A stretch of DNA of 64,000 nt, taken from contig NZ_AP024525.1 in NCBI RefSeq assembly GCF_020886775.1, positions 2,666,001 to 2,730,000 of the forward strand, read 5' to 3'. Under the pieces are notes generated by a model that saw only the letters and a program-made list of their open reading frames with translations, had not been told where the DNA came from and searched no databases. A program made the position numbers and the translations under genes. The DNA comes from Sinomonas cyclohexanicum. GTDB taxonomy: Bacteria > Actinomycetota > Actinomycetes > Actinomycetales > Micrococcaceae. Below, in pieces: positions 33,373 through 43,459 of the stretch; the first letter of the stretch is position 1; each line of letters starts with the position of its first letter.

Positions 33373-34824
33373 TTACAGCAGGCCCATCGGGTCCACGGGG
33401 CGGCCGTTGAGCCACGTCTCGAAGTGCGCGTGGCAGCCCGTCGAGTTGCCTGTGCTGCCCGAGTACGCGATGACCTGCCCTTGGCTGACCTGTTGGCCCG
33501 GCGATACCACAACTCTCGTGTTGTGGTAGTAGACCGTAGTCAGCGAGTTCCCCTGAATGACGCCGTGGGAGATCATGACCGTCCACCCGCCGCCGCCGTT
33601 GGTCCAGCCGCCGACCGTGACGGTGCCCGCAGCGGCGGCATGGACCGGCGTGCCGCAGGCGGCCCCGAAGTCGATGCCGGTGTGCATGTAGCCGCCGGTT
33701 CCGTAGAAGTCGATCGTGCCAGGCGGCGTCGCGCGCCATCCGAAGCCGGAGGTGATGGGGATGTTGCCGTCGAACGGGTGGATCAGGCCGAAGGCGGAGG
33801 GCGAGCCGACCTGGACCGCCTGGTCCCGCACCTGCTGGGCCGCCGCCTCCGCAGCCGCCTGAGCCTGGCCCGCGGCAAGCGCTGCCGCCCGCGCCTCGGC
33901 CGCCCGTTGCTCCGCGATGCGCCGCTGCTCGGCTTCCCAGGCCTCGCGCAGCTTCCGGTCCCGCTCGGCGATCTCGGCCGCGACCTGGTCCTGCTGGGCC
34001 TTGACGTCCGCGATCTGCTGCTGGATCGCGGGGCGCTGCGCTTCGAGTTCGCGACTGAGCCGCCCCGTGTCGTCGACGAGCTTGTCCACCGCCGCCTTCT
34101 TCGCCGCGGCGTCGTCCCTCGCGGCCTGCTCCTTCTTGAGGGCCTCGTCCGCCTTGGCCTTGAGATCTGTGATCTCCGCCTCGACGGCGCTGAGCCGGGC
34201 CTGCGAGTTCACGTTCGCCGCGTTCTGCTGGGCCAACTGCTCGAGGGCGCTGTTCTGGCTCTCCATGACCGTGTCGGCGAGGTCGAGGGACCCCGTCAGC
34301 GAGCTCTGGTCCCCAGATCCGAGCATGATGCCGATGTTCGAGGGGACGCCGCCGGACATGTACGACTCGCTCGCGATCTCGCCGATGAGCTTCTTGGTGC
34401 TGTCCATCTTGCCGCGGTCCGAGGCGAGCTGCGCGGTGATCTTGGCCTTGTTCTGCTGGGCGGCGTCGACGCGCACGGCGAGGGCGTTGACCTCGTTGGT
34501 CGCTGCGGTGACGCGCCCTTGGGCGTCCAGGAGCGCCTGCTGGGCGCCGGGCAGCTGGGCCTGGTAGGTGGCAAGGTCCGCGGCCGTCTGCTGGATCTTC
34601 CCGTCGAGGAACTCGAGGGACTCGCGGACGTCCTGGGCGCGCTGGTCGAGCTGCGCCTTCTGGTCGTCCAGATTGTCCGCCGTCGCGGCCGGACCGGTCA
34701 CGGCGGAACCGGTGACCGAGAGGCCGACGACGAGGGCGACCGTTGCGGACAGGCCCGCGACCCTGAGGATCCCGGCGCGGAATCCTCCGGGAGCGGCACC
34801 CCGTGTCGGTGTCGACATGCTCAT
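33373..34824 (-). CDS. M23 family peptidoglycan hydrolase with coiled-coil (EnvC/RipC-like)
   Basis: A 483-residue exported protein. Signal peptide at about residues 1-48 (AGLSATVALVVGLSVTGSAV), coiled coil at about 50-330 (heptad-rich, Ala/Gln/Arg-rich), then the LytM/M23 domain at 345-483. Zinc motif residues are visible in GGYMHTGIDF (HxxxD) and GCHAHFE (HxH). In mycobacteria the equivalent protein (RipC) is activated by FtsEX, and the gene here directly follows ftsX. Role: septal peptidoglycan cleavage controlled by FtsEX, inferred from domain order and location. Confidence 0.93.
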   Translation of the reverse strand: MSMSTPTRGAAPGGFRAGILRVAGLSATVALVVGLSVTGSAVTGPAATADNLDDQKAQLDQRAQDVRESLEFLDGKIQQTAADLATYQAQLPGAQQALLDAQGRVTAATNEVNALAVRVDAAQQNKAKITAQLASDRGKMDSTKKLIGEIASESYMSGGVPSNIGIMLGSGDQSSLTGSLDLADTVMESQNSALEQLAQQNAANVNSQARLSAVEAEITDLKAKADEALKKEQAARDDAAAKKAAVDKLVDDTGRLSRELEAQRPAIQQQIADVKAQQDQVAAEIAERDRKLREAWEAEQRRIAEQRAAEARAAALAAGQAQAAAEAAAQQVRDQAVQVGSPSAFGLIHPFDGNIPITSGFGWRATPPGTIDFYGTGGYMHTGIDFGAACGTPVHAAAAGTVTVGGWTNGGGGWTVMISHGVIQGNSLTTVYYHNTRVVVSPGQQVSQGQVIAYSGSTGNSTGCHAHFETWLNGRPVDPMGLL

Positions 34825-34846
34825 CCTTGGCTCGCCTCCTGCCGGC

Positions 34847-35761
34847 CTAGACCTTGAGATACCGACGGAGGGTCAGCATCGATGATGTGCCCGCGAGGAC
34901 CACGCCCAGTGCGATCAGCAGGGGGGCGAGCACGAGGGTCTGGGACGGCGAGATGAATGCCGTCCCGGGATACTGGGCTGTGAGGACGTCGCCGAGGAAG
35001 AACTTCGCCACCGCCCACAGCGTGCCCGAGGCGAGCACGGCCCCGACGACCGCCGCGATCGTCCCCTCGAGGACGAACGGCAGCTGGATCATGAGCTTGG
35101 ACGCCCCGACGAGCCGCATGATCCCGGTTTCGCGGCGCCTGCTGAACGCCGAGAGCCTGATCGTGGTGGCTATCAGCAGGATCGCGCAGACGATCATGAT
35201 CCCGGCGATCACGATCGCTACGAGCGAGGCCGCGTTCATGACCGAGAACAGCCGCTCGAGCACTTCCCGCTGGTCGCTGACGAGGCGCACGCCGGGGCGC
35301 GAGGAGAATGTCTCCGAGATGATCTGGTACTTCTGCGGGTCCTTGAGGTTGACCCGGAAGGACGCGGGCAGCTGGTCCGGGGTGACGGAGTCCACGATCG
35401 GCGAGTTGGCGAACTGCTCGCGGTAGTGCTGGTAGGCCTCTTCCTGCGACTCGTAGTGGTAGTCGGCCACGTACTGGGACACGGCGGGCGAGGCGAGGAG
35501 GCTCTCGAGCGAGGCGCGCTGATCGTCGGTGACCGCGCCGGACGCGCAGCCGGGGGCCTTCGAGGTGCCGTTGCACAGGAAGATCGCGACCTGCACGCGG
35601 TCGTACCAGTAGCCCTTCATCTGGTTGATCTGGAGCTGGAGCATGCCGGCCGCACCCACGAACGTGAGGGACACGAACGTCACGAGGACCACGGAGACCA
35701 CCATGGTCACGTTCCTGCGGAGTCCCCCGGCGATCTCGCCGAGGATGAACGCGGCTCTCAT
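34847..35761 (-). CDS. ftsX: Permease-like cell division protein FtsX
   Basis: A 304-residue ABC-type membrane protein with four helices: one near residues 20-45, then three at about 175-200, 225-250 and 270-290, with a large extracellular loop (50-170) between helices 1 and 2. That loop contacts the periplasmic hydrolase in known systems. It contains two cysteines ([12 protein letters not shown]) about 8 residues apart that could form a disulfide. ATGA overlap with ftsE. Confidence 0.96.
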   Translation of the reverse strand: MRAAFILGEIAGGLRRNVTMVVSVVLVTFVSLTFVGAAGMLQLQINQMKGYWYDRVQVAIFLCNGTSKAPGCASGAVTDDQRASLESLLASPAVSQYVADYHYESQEEAYQHYREQFANSPIVDSVTPDQLPASFRVNLKDPQKYQIISETFSSRPGVRLVSDQREVLERLFSVMNAASLVAIVIAGIMIVCAILLIATTIRLSAFSRRRETGIMRLVGASKLMIQLPFVLEGTIAAVVGAVLASGTLWAVAKFFLGDVLTAQYPGTAFISPSQTLVLAPLLIALGVVLAGTSSMLTLRRYLKV

Positions 35762-36474
35762 GCGCCCTCCCCCTGGTTCACCGCGGGGATCATCGAAGTG
35801 TAGAGGGCCTTGGCCTCATCGCGGACCACTCGACCGTCCACCAGCTCGATCACGCGCTTGCGCATCGAGTTGACGATGTCCGTGTCGTGCGTGGCCATGA
35901 CCACAGTGGTGCCGTTCTGGTTGATGCGGTCGAGGACCGCGGTGATGCCCTGGCTCGTCGTGGGGTCGAGGTTGCCGGTGGGCTCGTCGGCGAGGAGGAT
36001 TCCCGGGCGATTCACGACGGCGCGCGCGATCGCCACGCGCTGCTGCTCGCCGCCGGAGAGCTCGTGGGGCATGCGGTGCTCCATCCCCTCGAGCCCCACG
36101 GTCTTGAGCACCTCGGGGACCGCGTCGCGGATGATCGCCCTGCTGCGGCCGATCACCTGCATCGCGAACGCGACATTGGCGAACACGTTCTTCTGCGGCA
36201 GCAGGCGGAAGTCCTGGAACACGACGCCGATCCCGCGGCGGAGGCGGGGCACGCGCCAGCTGGGCAGGGAGGCGACGTTCTGCCCGGCGACGAGGACCGA
36301 GCCGCTCGTGGCGCGGTCCTCCCGCATCACCAGACGGAGGAACGTGGACTTGCCCGACCCGGACGCGCCGACGAGGAACGCGAACTCGCCGCGCTCGATC
36401 TCCAGGCTCACGGAATCGAGCGCGGGCCTGGCCTTGCGGTCGTAGACCTTCGTGACATTCTCGAAGCGGATCAT
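35758..36474 (-). CDS. ftsE: Cell division ATP-binding protein FtsE
   Basis: A 238-residue ABC ATPase: Walker [11 protein letters not shown]-loop [10 protein letters not shown] (FtsE-typical), signature [14 protein letters not shown], Walker [14 protein letters not shown] and H-loop ATHDTDIV. With FtsX it drives septal hydrolase activation. An upstream in-frame ATG at 36519 is rejected because the family begins with [11 protein letters not shown] at 36474. A TATAGT hexamer on the minus strand (36556-36561) may be the -10 of this operon, now isolated from prfB. Confidence 0.97.
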   Translation of the reverse strand: MIRFENVTKVYDRKARPALDSVSLEIERGEFAFLVGASGSGKSTFLRLVMREDRATSGSVLVAGQNVASLPSWRVPRLRRGIGVVFQDFRLLPQKNVFANVAFAMQVIGRSRAIIRDAVPEVLKTVGLEGMEHRMPHELSGGEQQRVAIARAVVNRPGILLADEPTGNLDPTTSQGITAVLDRINQNGTTVVMATHDTDIVNSMRKRVIELVDGRVVRDEAKALYTSMIPAVNQGEGA

Positions 36475-36589
36475 GGCTTTCGGGCCCGTCGGGACGCACG
36501 CGTCCTGCGCCCGGCGCACGGGCGGGTCTGGGGGGCAGATGGCGCCGGCTGCTCGACTATAAGCACACGCAGTGGACGCCGGGCCGCTC
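36475..36589 (-). promoter_or_regulatory. Promoter region of ftsE-ftsX
   Basis: A 115-bp interval with TATAGT (minus strand, 36556-36561) about 80 nt before the ftsE ATG. No convincing -35 and no terminator for the upstream accessory operon were seen, so read-through from the liv operon is possible. Confidence 0.3.
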
Positions 36590-37606
36590 TCACCCCGGCG
36601 TGTCGGCCACCCGCGCCGCAGATGCCGCGTCCTCGGGATGCCGCGGGCCCATGTCGTCGTGGACCGCCGGTGCGACGGCTTCCGCGACGGCGGCCGCGCC
36701 CTTGGCGGACATGACGATCGTGTAGTGGTTGGTCCCCGGCACGTCCCTCACCTGGATGGCCGGGTAGTTGACCCGCGCCCGGGCGATGGCCTCGTCGGGG
36801 TACAGGCGGGCCGGGTCGTCGAGGAACCCGCGCTCGGCACGGAGCAGGACCGTGGGCACCCGGAGGCGCTCCAGCGCTCCGAGCAGCGCGTCGCCCCCGT
36901 AGAGGTCCTCGTTGTCACCGGCCACTGCCTCGGGCGCGGTGGCGGGGCGCAGGTGGGGCGCCCGGCCGTCGAGGTCGTAGCGGATGTAGTCCTCGACGTC
37001 CGCGGTCCAGGACGCGGCGAAGGCAGGGTGGGGGCGCCAGTAGTCGAGGTAGGCCTCAGGGCTTGCGAACTCCATGCCGAGCCGCTGGAGGGCGGGGCCG
37101 AGGAGCGCGTGGAGTGCCTGCTCGCGGCTCATCCCGGCCGGCAGCTCGAGCGGGAGGCCGCCGTCGACGAGGACGAGCCGGTGCACGAGCTCGGGGTGCC
37201 GATCGGCGAGCACGAGCGAGACGAACGCACCCATCGAGTGCCCGACAACCACGGCAGGCTTCCCGGCGTCGGCTCCGGCCGCGCGGAGGACGGCGGCCAT
37301 GTCATCGGCGTGCTGGGCCATGCCGTAGGGGCCGGGCAGCGCGTTGCTCCGGCCGCGGCCGCGCAGGTCCGGGGCAACGAGCCGCTGCGGCGCGCCGCCG
37401 GAGACCGCAGGCGCCTCCCCCGCATGCCCCGCGGCGTCGTGCATCGCCCGGGCCACCGCGTCCCACGATCGGTGCGACGCCGTGATGCCGTGCACGGCAA
37501 GGACCAGCCCCCCGTCCCCGGCGTGGCCGCTGGACCATTCCCCGGCACGCATGCGGCCGCCGCGCACGTCGACATCGAAGGTGCGGTATACGGACGTGTC
37601 AGTCAT
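36590..37606 (-). CDS. Alpha/beta hydrolase
   Basis: A 338-residue alpha/beta-hydrolase fold protein: oxyanion region [10 protein letters not shown] (about 40-49), DLRGRGRS, nucleophile elbow [11 protein letters not shown], acid in the [16 protein letters not shown] segment and catalytic His in PGTNHYTIV. It could be an esterase, a carbon-carbon hydrolase or a thioesterase. It is last in an operon with TetR, acyl-CoA ligase and ABC importer genes, suggesting action on an imported acyl or aromatic compound. The start ATG lies 8 bp inside the end of the TetR gene. Confidence 0.87.
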   Translation of the reverse strand: MTDTSVYRTFDVDVRGGRMRAGEWSSGHAGDGGLVLAVHGITASHRSWDAVARAMHDAAGHAGEAPAVSGGAPQRLVAPDLRGRGRSNALPGPYGMAQHADDMAAVLRAAGADAGKPAVVVGHSMGAFVSLVLADRHPELVHRLVLVDGGLPLELPAGMSREQALHALLGPALQRLGMEFASPEAYLDYWRPHPAFAASWTADVEDYIRYDLDGRAPHLRPATAPEAVAGDNEDLYGGDALLGALERLRVPTVLLRAERGFLDDPARLYPDEAIARARVNYPAIQVRDVPGTNHYTIVMSAKGAAAVAEAVAPAVHDDMGPRHPEDAASAARVADTPG

Positions 37607-38270
37607 GCGAGGAGCCCTCTCTCGGAGCAACGGGGAGCATGTGGGTGGCCGGGGCGAGGCCCCGCTGGATGAAGTCCATGAGCGTGTCAAGCACGTGGTC
37701 GGGGATGTCGGTGGGCGCCGCGCCCCCGTCCGCGGAGCGGGCCGCGTCCTCGACACCCCACAGGATGTAGCGCATCCCGAAGAGCTCGCCCATGCCCATC
37801 AGGGCCCACGCCGCCACCTCGGGGTCGATCGGCCGGACCTCACCCGCGGCCTGGGCCGCGGTGAGGCCGTGGACGTAGCTGCGGACGATCCTCTCGTAGT
37901 GGCGCCGCTGGGCGGCCGGGGAGACGAACTCGGCCTGCCGGATGATCCGGTACAGGGCAGGGTGCTCGGCCGTGAAGCGGAAGAATGCCCGGAAGCCCGC
38001 CCGCTCGGCCTCGAGGCGGGACTGCGCCGCCCGCGCCGCCTCGGTCATCGCGTGGCGCACGCGGGCGTTGAGATCGTCCACCACCTCGTCGAAGATCTCC
38101 TGCTTCCCGGCGAAGTACAGGTAGAAGGTGCCGAGCCCGATGCCTGCCTGCTCGGTGATCTTCACGATCGACGCATCATGGTAGCCCGCCGACGCGAAGA
38201 CCTCCTCCGCCGCGGCCAGGAGCTTGGCGCGGGTGCGGGTGCCCCGCGCCGTGCGCGGCTGGGTGCTCAT
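37599..38270 (-). CDS. TetR/AcrR family transcriptional regulator
   Basis: A 223-residue regulator. N-terminal HTH at about residues 10-60 (AKLLAAAEEVFASAGYHDAS, KITEQAGIGLGTFYLYFAGK). The C-terminal ligand domain has RFTAEHPALYRIIRQAEFV and a later ELFGMRYILWG. Similar regulators next to acyl-CoA ligases often bind acyl-CoA thioesters. Its ATG overlaps the ligase stop by 4 bp, so its translation would depend partly on ligase translation, which is now interrupted by a frameshift. Probably controls the liv/ligase operon. Confidence 0.9.
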   Translation of the reverse strand: MSTQPRTARGTRTRAKLLAAAEEVFASAGYHDASIVKITEQAGIGLGTFYLYFAGKQEIFDEVVDDLNARVRHAMTEAARAAQSRLEAERAGFRAFFRFTAEHPALYRIIRQAEFVSPAAQRRHYERIVRSYVHGLTAAQAAGEVRPIDPEVAAWALMGMGELFGMRYILWGVEDAARSADGGAAPTDIPDHVLDTLMDFIQRGLAPATHMLPVAPREGSSHD

Positions 38271-39845
38271 CGGACGCCCTCCGCCCGGCCGGACCCGGAC
38301 CGCAGCCGCGAGCGCGCCACCTTGTGCAGGCCCGTGCGCGGTAGGTCGTCGACGAACTCGATGCTCCGCGGGACCTTGAAGTGCGCGAGGACTCCGCGGA
38401 GGTGCTCGGTGAGCTCCTGGGCGTCCGTCGCCGAGCCGTGGCGGACGACGACGAACGCGGCGCCCGCTTCACCCCACCGTTCGTCGGGCACGCCCACGAC
38501 GGCGGCATCCGCCACGGCGGGATGGCCGAGGAGGGCCTGCTCGACCTCGGACGGGGAGACGTTCTCCCCTCCGGAGATGTAGATGTCCTTGAGCCGGTCG
38601 ACGACGCGCAGGAACCCCTCGCCGTCCCGCTCGACAACGTCCCCGGTGCGCAGCCAGCCGCCGGCGAGGACCTCGGCAGTGGCCGCCGGATCGTCGAGGT
38701 ACCCGGCGAACACGCCGGGACCGCGCACCCACAGCTCGCCGCGGCCCGCGCCCCGGACCTCCTCCCCCGTGGCCGGGTCCGCGACCGCCACATCGACGTG
38801 GGGGTAGGGCGTCCCGGCGGACCCGACTCGGCGCAGCGCCTCCTCGGGGGCAAGGCACAGCACGTTCGGGCCCGCCTCGGTCAGCCCGTAGCCCTGGGTG
38901 AGGGCCACGCCCCGCGCGTGCCAGGTCCGCAGCAGTGGTGCCGGCATGGGGGCCCCGCCCACGACGGCGCGCGTGAGGCTCGTCAGGTCCGCGTCGCCGA
39001 AGCCGGGGTGCTGGGACAGCATGAGGTAGTGCGCGGGGACCCCCATCATCGTGGTGACCCGCCGCAGGGCAATGAGCTTGAGCACGCGCCCGGCGTCGAA
39101 GCCCCGCTCGAGCACCACCGTCGCGCCGGTCCACCAGGCGAGGAGTGCCTGGATGTTCCAGCCGCCCACGTGGAACTGGGGCATGACGCACAGCACCACG
39201 TCGTCGCGGCCCACCTCGACCGTGCGGGAACGAGAGGTTGGTCCAGAAGCAGTTCGCGTGGGTCAGGACGGCGGCCTTGGGCCGGCCGGACGTGCCGGAG
39301 GTGAAGACCGCCAGGAGCGGGTCGTCGTCGCCCACCGCACGCCTGGGCACGGCGTCCCCGACGGGGGGCAGGTCCCGCTCGATCCCGCCGCGGCCCGGCT
39401 CCGCGGTCCGCGGAGGCGAGGCCAGCAGATCGGTGGCGGCGGCGCCGAGGGCGGCGTGCTCCGGCTCGACGACGAACAGCGCCGGCGCGCTCACGCGGAG
39501 CTGCTCGGCCAGCTCTGCCGGGGCGAGCCGCCACGAGAGCGGGACGAGGGTGAGGGCGGCCTTGGCGCACGCGAAGAACAGGACCACGTGGTCGGCGCTG
39601 TTCCCGGTGAGAGTCGAGATCTTCTGCCCGGGCCCGTAGCCGGCGGACCGGAATGCGTCGGCGAGCGCGGACGCGCGGGCCTCGAGCTCACGGTACGTGA
39701 CGCTCACTCCGCGGTCGTCGATCGCGACCCTCTCGGGGGCGCTCCGGGCGCGGTCCGCAGTCCAGCGGCCGAGCGTGTGCAGCCCGTCGGGGGCCGAAGC
39801 CCCCGCATGCGAGTCGTGGGCCGGTGCGGGTATCAGTGCAGTCAT
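38267..39845 (-). pseudogene. Acyl-CoA ligase (AMP-binding), broken by a single-base frameshift
   Basis: The two parts of one ANL-superfamily ligase lie in different frames. The N-terminal part starts at ATG 39845 (MTALIPAPAHD) and contains FTSGTSGRPKAA. The C-terminal part contains MPQFHVGGWN, GYGLTEAG, GELWVRG, GWLRTGDVV and DIYISGGENVSPSEVE. Frames switch near 39224-39231, in the sequence GGGAA. Deleting one base restores a continuous 525-residue enzyme. The gene length, 1579 bp, is one more than a multiple of three, as expected. Either a real mutation or a sequencing error. The intact enzyme would attach CoA to a fatty or aromatic acid. Confidence 0.85.
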
Positions 39846-41002
39846 GCGTCCTCCAGGACCTTCTCGAGACGCTCGGCGGCCCGGGGCACGGGGCCGGCCC
39901 CCCGGCGTCGTGCGCGGACCCTGCCCGCGGCGCCCGCGAGGCCGCCGGGCAGGAACAGCACCACCAGGATGAACAGCGTACCGAGGATGAACAGCGGTTC
40001 CGACAGCGGGATGCGGAGGACGGGCGGGAGGTCCTTGATGGCGGGCGAGGCCGCGAGCGCGGCGAGGCGCTGGTCCAGGAGCGTGTAGACCACGCCGCCC
40101 ACGATCGCGCCCCACCGGGAGCCGACGCCGCCGAGCACCACCATGACAAGGAGCGTGATGGTCAGGTCCGAGGAGACCGAGCGCGGCACCGCGCCGGACT
40201 GCAGGAGCAGGTACACCATGCCGGCCACCGCGGCGAGCGCGCCGCCCACGGTGAAGACGAGGAGCTTGGGCGCGAACGGGGTGAGGCCCAGGACGCGCAC
40301 GCGCAGCTCGTTCTCCCGCACCGCCTCGGCCACGTGGCCGGCCCGGCTCGACTGGATCCACAGCACTACGGCGTAGACGAGCACGAGCGCCGCGAGCGCG
40401 AGCCAGTAGAGGTTCCGCGTGTTCACCACGCCGACGAGGCCGTCCGGGAGGTTCCCGGTCGCGAGGCTGAGCCCCTCGTCCCCGCCGGTGGCGCCGCCGG
40501 GGTTGCGCCGCACGAGCACGGACCCGGCCTGGGCGAACGCGAGAGTGACCATCGCGAACGGGATGCCGCCGACGCGGAGGCTGATGCTGCCGACCACGAG
40601 TGCGAGGACGATGGCGAGCAGGAGGGCGAGCAGCGCCGCGGGCACGAGCGGGAGGCCCAGGTGCCCCAGGATCACCGCGAGCCCGTACACGCCCGCGCCG
40701 AACGAGAGGGCGTGGCCGAACGAGAGCAGGCCCGCCGCGCCGAGGAGGAGGTGGTAGCTCAGCGCTGCCGCGGCCATGGCGAAGCACAGCGCGAGCAGCT
40801 GCAGCGACCCGGGCGTGTAGGTGGGGCCCGGGAGGATGCCGGGGAGATCGATCGCGAGAAGCGGCAGCAGGGCGAGGAATGCCGCGAAGACGAGCGCGGC
40901 GGCGGCGCCGCCCACCGCACGCCCCCACGGCAGGCGTGCCCGGCCCGGGCGCGGCGTCGCGCCCGGCGTCGCGCCCCGCACTCTGCCCTTCGGGCGGGTC
41001 AT
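39842..41002 (-). CDS. livM: Branched-chain amino acid-type ABC permease LivM
   Basis: A 386-residue membrane protein of the HAAT family. About nine or ten hydrophobic helices follow an Arg/Gly/Pro-rich cytoplasmic N-terminus of 30 residues. Diagnostic segments: GLLSFGHALSFGAGVYGLA and the EAA-like loop NELRVRVLGLTPFAPKLLVF. The last 30 residues are basic. ATGA overlaps at both ends, with livH upstream and the ligase downstream, indicate one polycistronic unit. Confidence 0.92.
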   Translation of the reverse strand: MTRPKGRVRGATPGATPRPGRARLPWGRAVGGAAAALVFAAFLALLPLLAIDLPGILPGPTYTPGSLQLLALCFAMAAAALSYHLLLGAAGLLSFGHALSFGAGVYGLAVILGHLGLPLVPAALLALLLAIVLALVVGSISLRVGGIPFAMVTLAFAQAGSVLVRRNPGGATGGDEGLSLATGNLPDGLVGVVNTRNLYWLALAALVLVYAVVLWIQSSRAGHVAEAVRENELRVRVLGLTPFAPKLLVFTVGGALAAVAGMVYLLLQSGAVPRSVSSDLTITLLVMVVLGGVGSRWGAIVGGVVYTLLDQRLAALAASPAIKDLPPVLRIPLSEPLFILGTLFILVVLFLPGGLAGAAGRVRARRRGAGPVPRAAERLEKVLEDA

Positions 41003-41871
41003 GCCGCCGCCCCCATGAGGCCGCGCGGCCGGACGAGCAGCACGACGGCGAGCGCAAGGACCACCACGAAGTCTCCTATCCCGAAGTAGAAGTTGGCGAA
41101 CTGCTGGAGGACGGCCACCCCGACCGAGGCGATGGCCGCGCCCGTGAGGGAGCCGAGGCCGCCGATCACCGTGACGATGAACGCGAAGATGAGCAGCGAT
41201 CCGCCCAGCAGGGGCGAGACGTAGCCGAAGTAGTGGCTCGCGAGCACCCCCCCGAGTCCCGCGGCGGCACCGCCGATCGCGAAGACCAGGGTGAAGGCCT
41301 TCCGCACGTCGATGCCCAGGGCGGTGACCATGGCACGGTTCTCGACCCCGGCGCGGATGATGAGCCCGTAGCGCGTTCGCTTGAGGAACAGCACGAGACC
41401 GGCGAGCACGGCGGCCGCGCACACGATGGCGACGAAGCGGTCGTTGGGGATCTTCGCCCCGAGGACGTCAGTGGTGTCCTTGAACCAGGCCGGCCCGCCG
41501 ATGTACACGGCGTCCGTGCCCCAGATGCCGTCGAACAGCGCGACCGTGGCGAGCGCGAGGCCCACCGTCACGAGGACCTGCTCGATGTGGCGGAGGTAGA
41601 GGGGGCGGATGAGCGCAAGCTCCGTGAGCGCCGCGACCGCGGCACCGGTCGCCGCGCCTACCAGGAGGGAGAGCAGGAAGACCCACCAGGAGTCCGCGCC
41701 GAGCCGGCGGGCCACCTCCCACCCGAGGAACGCCCCGAGCGTGAGGAACGAGCCGTGCGCGAAGTTCAGCACACCCATGAGGCCGTAGATGAGGGACAGC
41801 CCGGAGGCGACGAGGAAGTACAGGGCCCCGAGCCCCAGGCCCGTGACGACGAGGAGGATGACGGTGCTCAC
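40999..41871 (-). CDS. livH: Branched-chain amino acid-type ABC permease LivH
   Basis: A 290-residue HAAT permease with about eight helices. LivH signatures are GLMGVLNFAHGSFLTLGAF near residue 30 and GVENRAMVTALGIDVRKAF, the cytoplasmic loop contacting the ATPases. The GTG start overlaps the livF stop (GTGA). Confidence 0.93.
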   Translation of the reverse strand: MSTVILLVVTGLGLGALYFLVASGLSLIYGLMGVLNFAHGSFLTLGAFLGWEVARRLGADSWWVFLLSLLVGAATGAAVAALTELALIRPLYLRHIEQVLVTVGLALATVALFDGIWGTDAVYIGGPAWFKDTTDVLGAKIPNDRFVAIVCAAAVLAGLVLFLKRTRYGLIIRAGVENRAMVTALGIDVRKAFTLVFAIGGAAAGLGGVLASHYFGYVSPLLGGSLLIFAFIVTVIGGLGSLTGAAIASVGVAVLQQFANFYFGIGDFVVVLALAVVLLVRPRGLMGAAA

Positions 41872-42692
41872 GCGGTGGCTCCATTCTGGGGCGTGCTCGC
41901 CCCCGCGGACGACGGCGCACGGTCGCCCACGCGGGGCAGCGCACCGTGCGGCGTGGCGCCGTCGTGCGCGGTCAGCCCGTGAGGCGCGTCCCCGCCGACC
42001 CCCAATAGGCGGCGGGTGAGCGGCTCGTCGTCGAGGAGGTCGCGGGCGCTGTCGGTGCGGTGGACGACGCGTCCGCCCGCGAGGACGATGGCTCCGGCGG
42101 CCAGCCGCCGGACCACGGCGAGGTTCTGCTCGACGAGCAGGATCGGCACCGCGGTGGCGGCGGCCTCGAGCGCGACGGCGACCTCTTGGACGACCTTGGG
42201 CGCGAGGCCCTTCGTGGGCTCGTCCACGAGCAGCACCCGGTTCTCGTTCAGCAGGGCCCTGGCGAGGGCAACCATCTGCTGCTGCCCGCCAGAGAGCGTC
42301 CCTGCGGGCTGCTGGGCGCGCGCCACGAGGTCGGGGAAGAGTGACTCGACGAGCTCCCGCCGCTCGGCCGAGGGCCTGCCACGGACGGCGAGCTGGAGGT
42401 TCTCGGCGACGGTGAGCTTGGAGAACACCTCGCGGTCCTCCGGGACGTACCCGACGCCGCGCTGGACGATCCGGTGTGTGGGCTCGCCGTCGATCCGCTC
42501 ACCCGCGAGCTCCACCCGGCCGGACCGCGCGATCAGGCCCAGGACGGCCTTGAGGGTGCTCGTCTTGCCCACGCCGTTGCGCCCCAGGAGTGCCGTCACG
42601 CCGTGGTCCGGGACCGCGAACGCGACGTCCTCGACCACCTGCTGGCCGCCCACGTGAGCACGCAGGCCGTCGATCTGAAGGATGTCGCTCAC
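41868..42692 (-). CDS. livF: Branched-chain amino acid-type ABC ATPase LivF
   Basis: A 274-residue ATPase: Walker A GRNGVGKTS, signature LSGGQQQMVALARA, Walker B VLLVDEPTKGLAP, H-loop replaced by LVEQN as usual in LivF. About 40 extra residues follow the ABC core, ending in a Ala/Ser/Pro-rich tail (DGATPHGALPRVGDRAPS). GTG start, overlapping the livG stop by 4 bp. Confidence 0.93.
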   Translation of the reverse strand: MSDILQIDGLRAHVGGQQVVEDVAFAVPDHGVTALLGRNGVGKTSTLKAVLGLIARSGRVELAGERIDGEPTHRIVQRGVGYVPEDREVFSKLTVAENLQLAVRGRPSAERRELVESLFPDLVARAQQPAGTLSGGQQQMVALARALLNENRVLLVDEPTKGLAPKVVQEVAVALEAAATAVPILLVEQNLAVVRRLAAGAIVLAGGRVVHRTDSARDLLDDEPLTRRLLGVGGDAPHGLTAHDGATPHGALPRVGDRAPSSAGASTPQNGATA

Positions 42693-43456
42693 ACGGGCTC
42701 CCCGAGGTAGGCGGCCTGGACGGTGTCGTCGGCCATGACGTGCTCGGGGGTGCCGATCGCGAGCAGCCGGCCGTGGTGCATGACGGCGACCCGGTCCACG
42801 AGGCCGAGCACCACGTCCATGTGGTGCTCGACCATGAGCACGGTGGTCCCGCGGTCCCGGTGCAGGCCGCGGATCACGTCGCTGAGCGCGCCCACGTCTC
42901 CGGAGCCGACGCCGGCCATGGGCTCGTCGAGCAGCACGACGCTCGGGTCCGTCGCGAGCATCATCGCGATCTCCACCTTCCTCTTGTCGCCGTGCGAGAG
43001 TCCCTGCGCACGGCGGTCTTCACTCCCGGCGAGCCCCACCTCGGCGAGCGTCTCGCGCGCTCGGCGGGTCGCGGCGTCGTGCGCCCTGGGGAACTGCAGC
43101 ACCGAGAGGCTGCCGCCGAGCCGCGACTGGGCGGCGAGCCGGACGTTCTCCAGGACGGTGAGCCCGCCGAACAGGCTCGAGGTCTGGAACGTCCGGCCGA
43201 GGCCGGCGCGGGCGCGGCGGTGCACCGCGAGGTGCGTGACGTCCGCCCCGTCGAGGAGGACGCGGCCGGCGGTGGGGCGGGCCAGGCCTGAGAGGACGTT
43301 GAACAGGGTCGTCTTGCCGGCGCCGTTGGGGCCGATCACGCCGAGCATCTCTCCCCGGGGGACCTCGAACCCGACGTCCGCCAGGATGCTCGCTCCGCCG
43401 ATCGCGAGCCCGAGGCCCTCGACCGCGAGGGCGGGGCGCCCCGGGCTCGCGGGCAT
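42689..43456 (-). CDS. livG: Branched-chain amino acid-type ABC ATPase LivG
   Basis: A 255-residue ATPase: Walker A GPNGAGKTT, the LivG-typical GLGRTFQ Q-loop region, signature-type LSHGDKRKVEIAMML, Walker B VVLLDEPMAGV and H-loop VEHHMD. It pairs with LivF to power LivH/LivM. It lies 3 bp after the substrate-binding protein gene. Confidence 0.94.
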   Translation of the reverse strand: MPASPGRPALAVEGLGLAIGGASILADVGFEVPRGEMLGVIGPNGAGKTTLFNVLSGLARPTAGRVLLDGADVTHLAVHRRARAGLGRTFQTSSLFGGLTVLENVRLAAQSRLGGSLSVLQFPRAHDAATRRARETLAEVGLAGSEDRRAQGLSHGDKRKVEIAMMLATDPSVVLLDEPMAGVGSGDVGALSDVIRGLHRDRGTTVLMVEHHMDVVLGLVDRVAVMHHGRLLAIGTPEHVMADDTVQAAYLGEPV

Positions 43457-43459
43457 GCG

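Noticed and set aside
38469-41057. 862-codon minus-strand frame covering ligase N-terminus and livM antisense of another frame
   Set aside because: Only its 3' portion encodes the real ligase N-terminus; the first part is an out-of-frame read through livM and has no domain.
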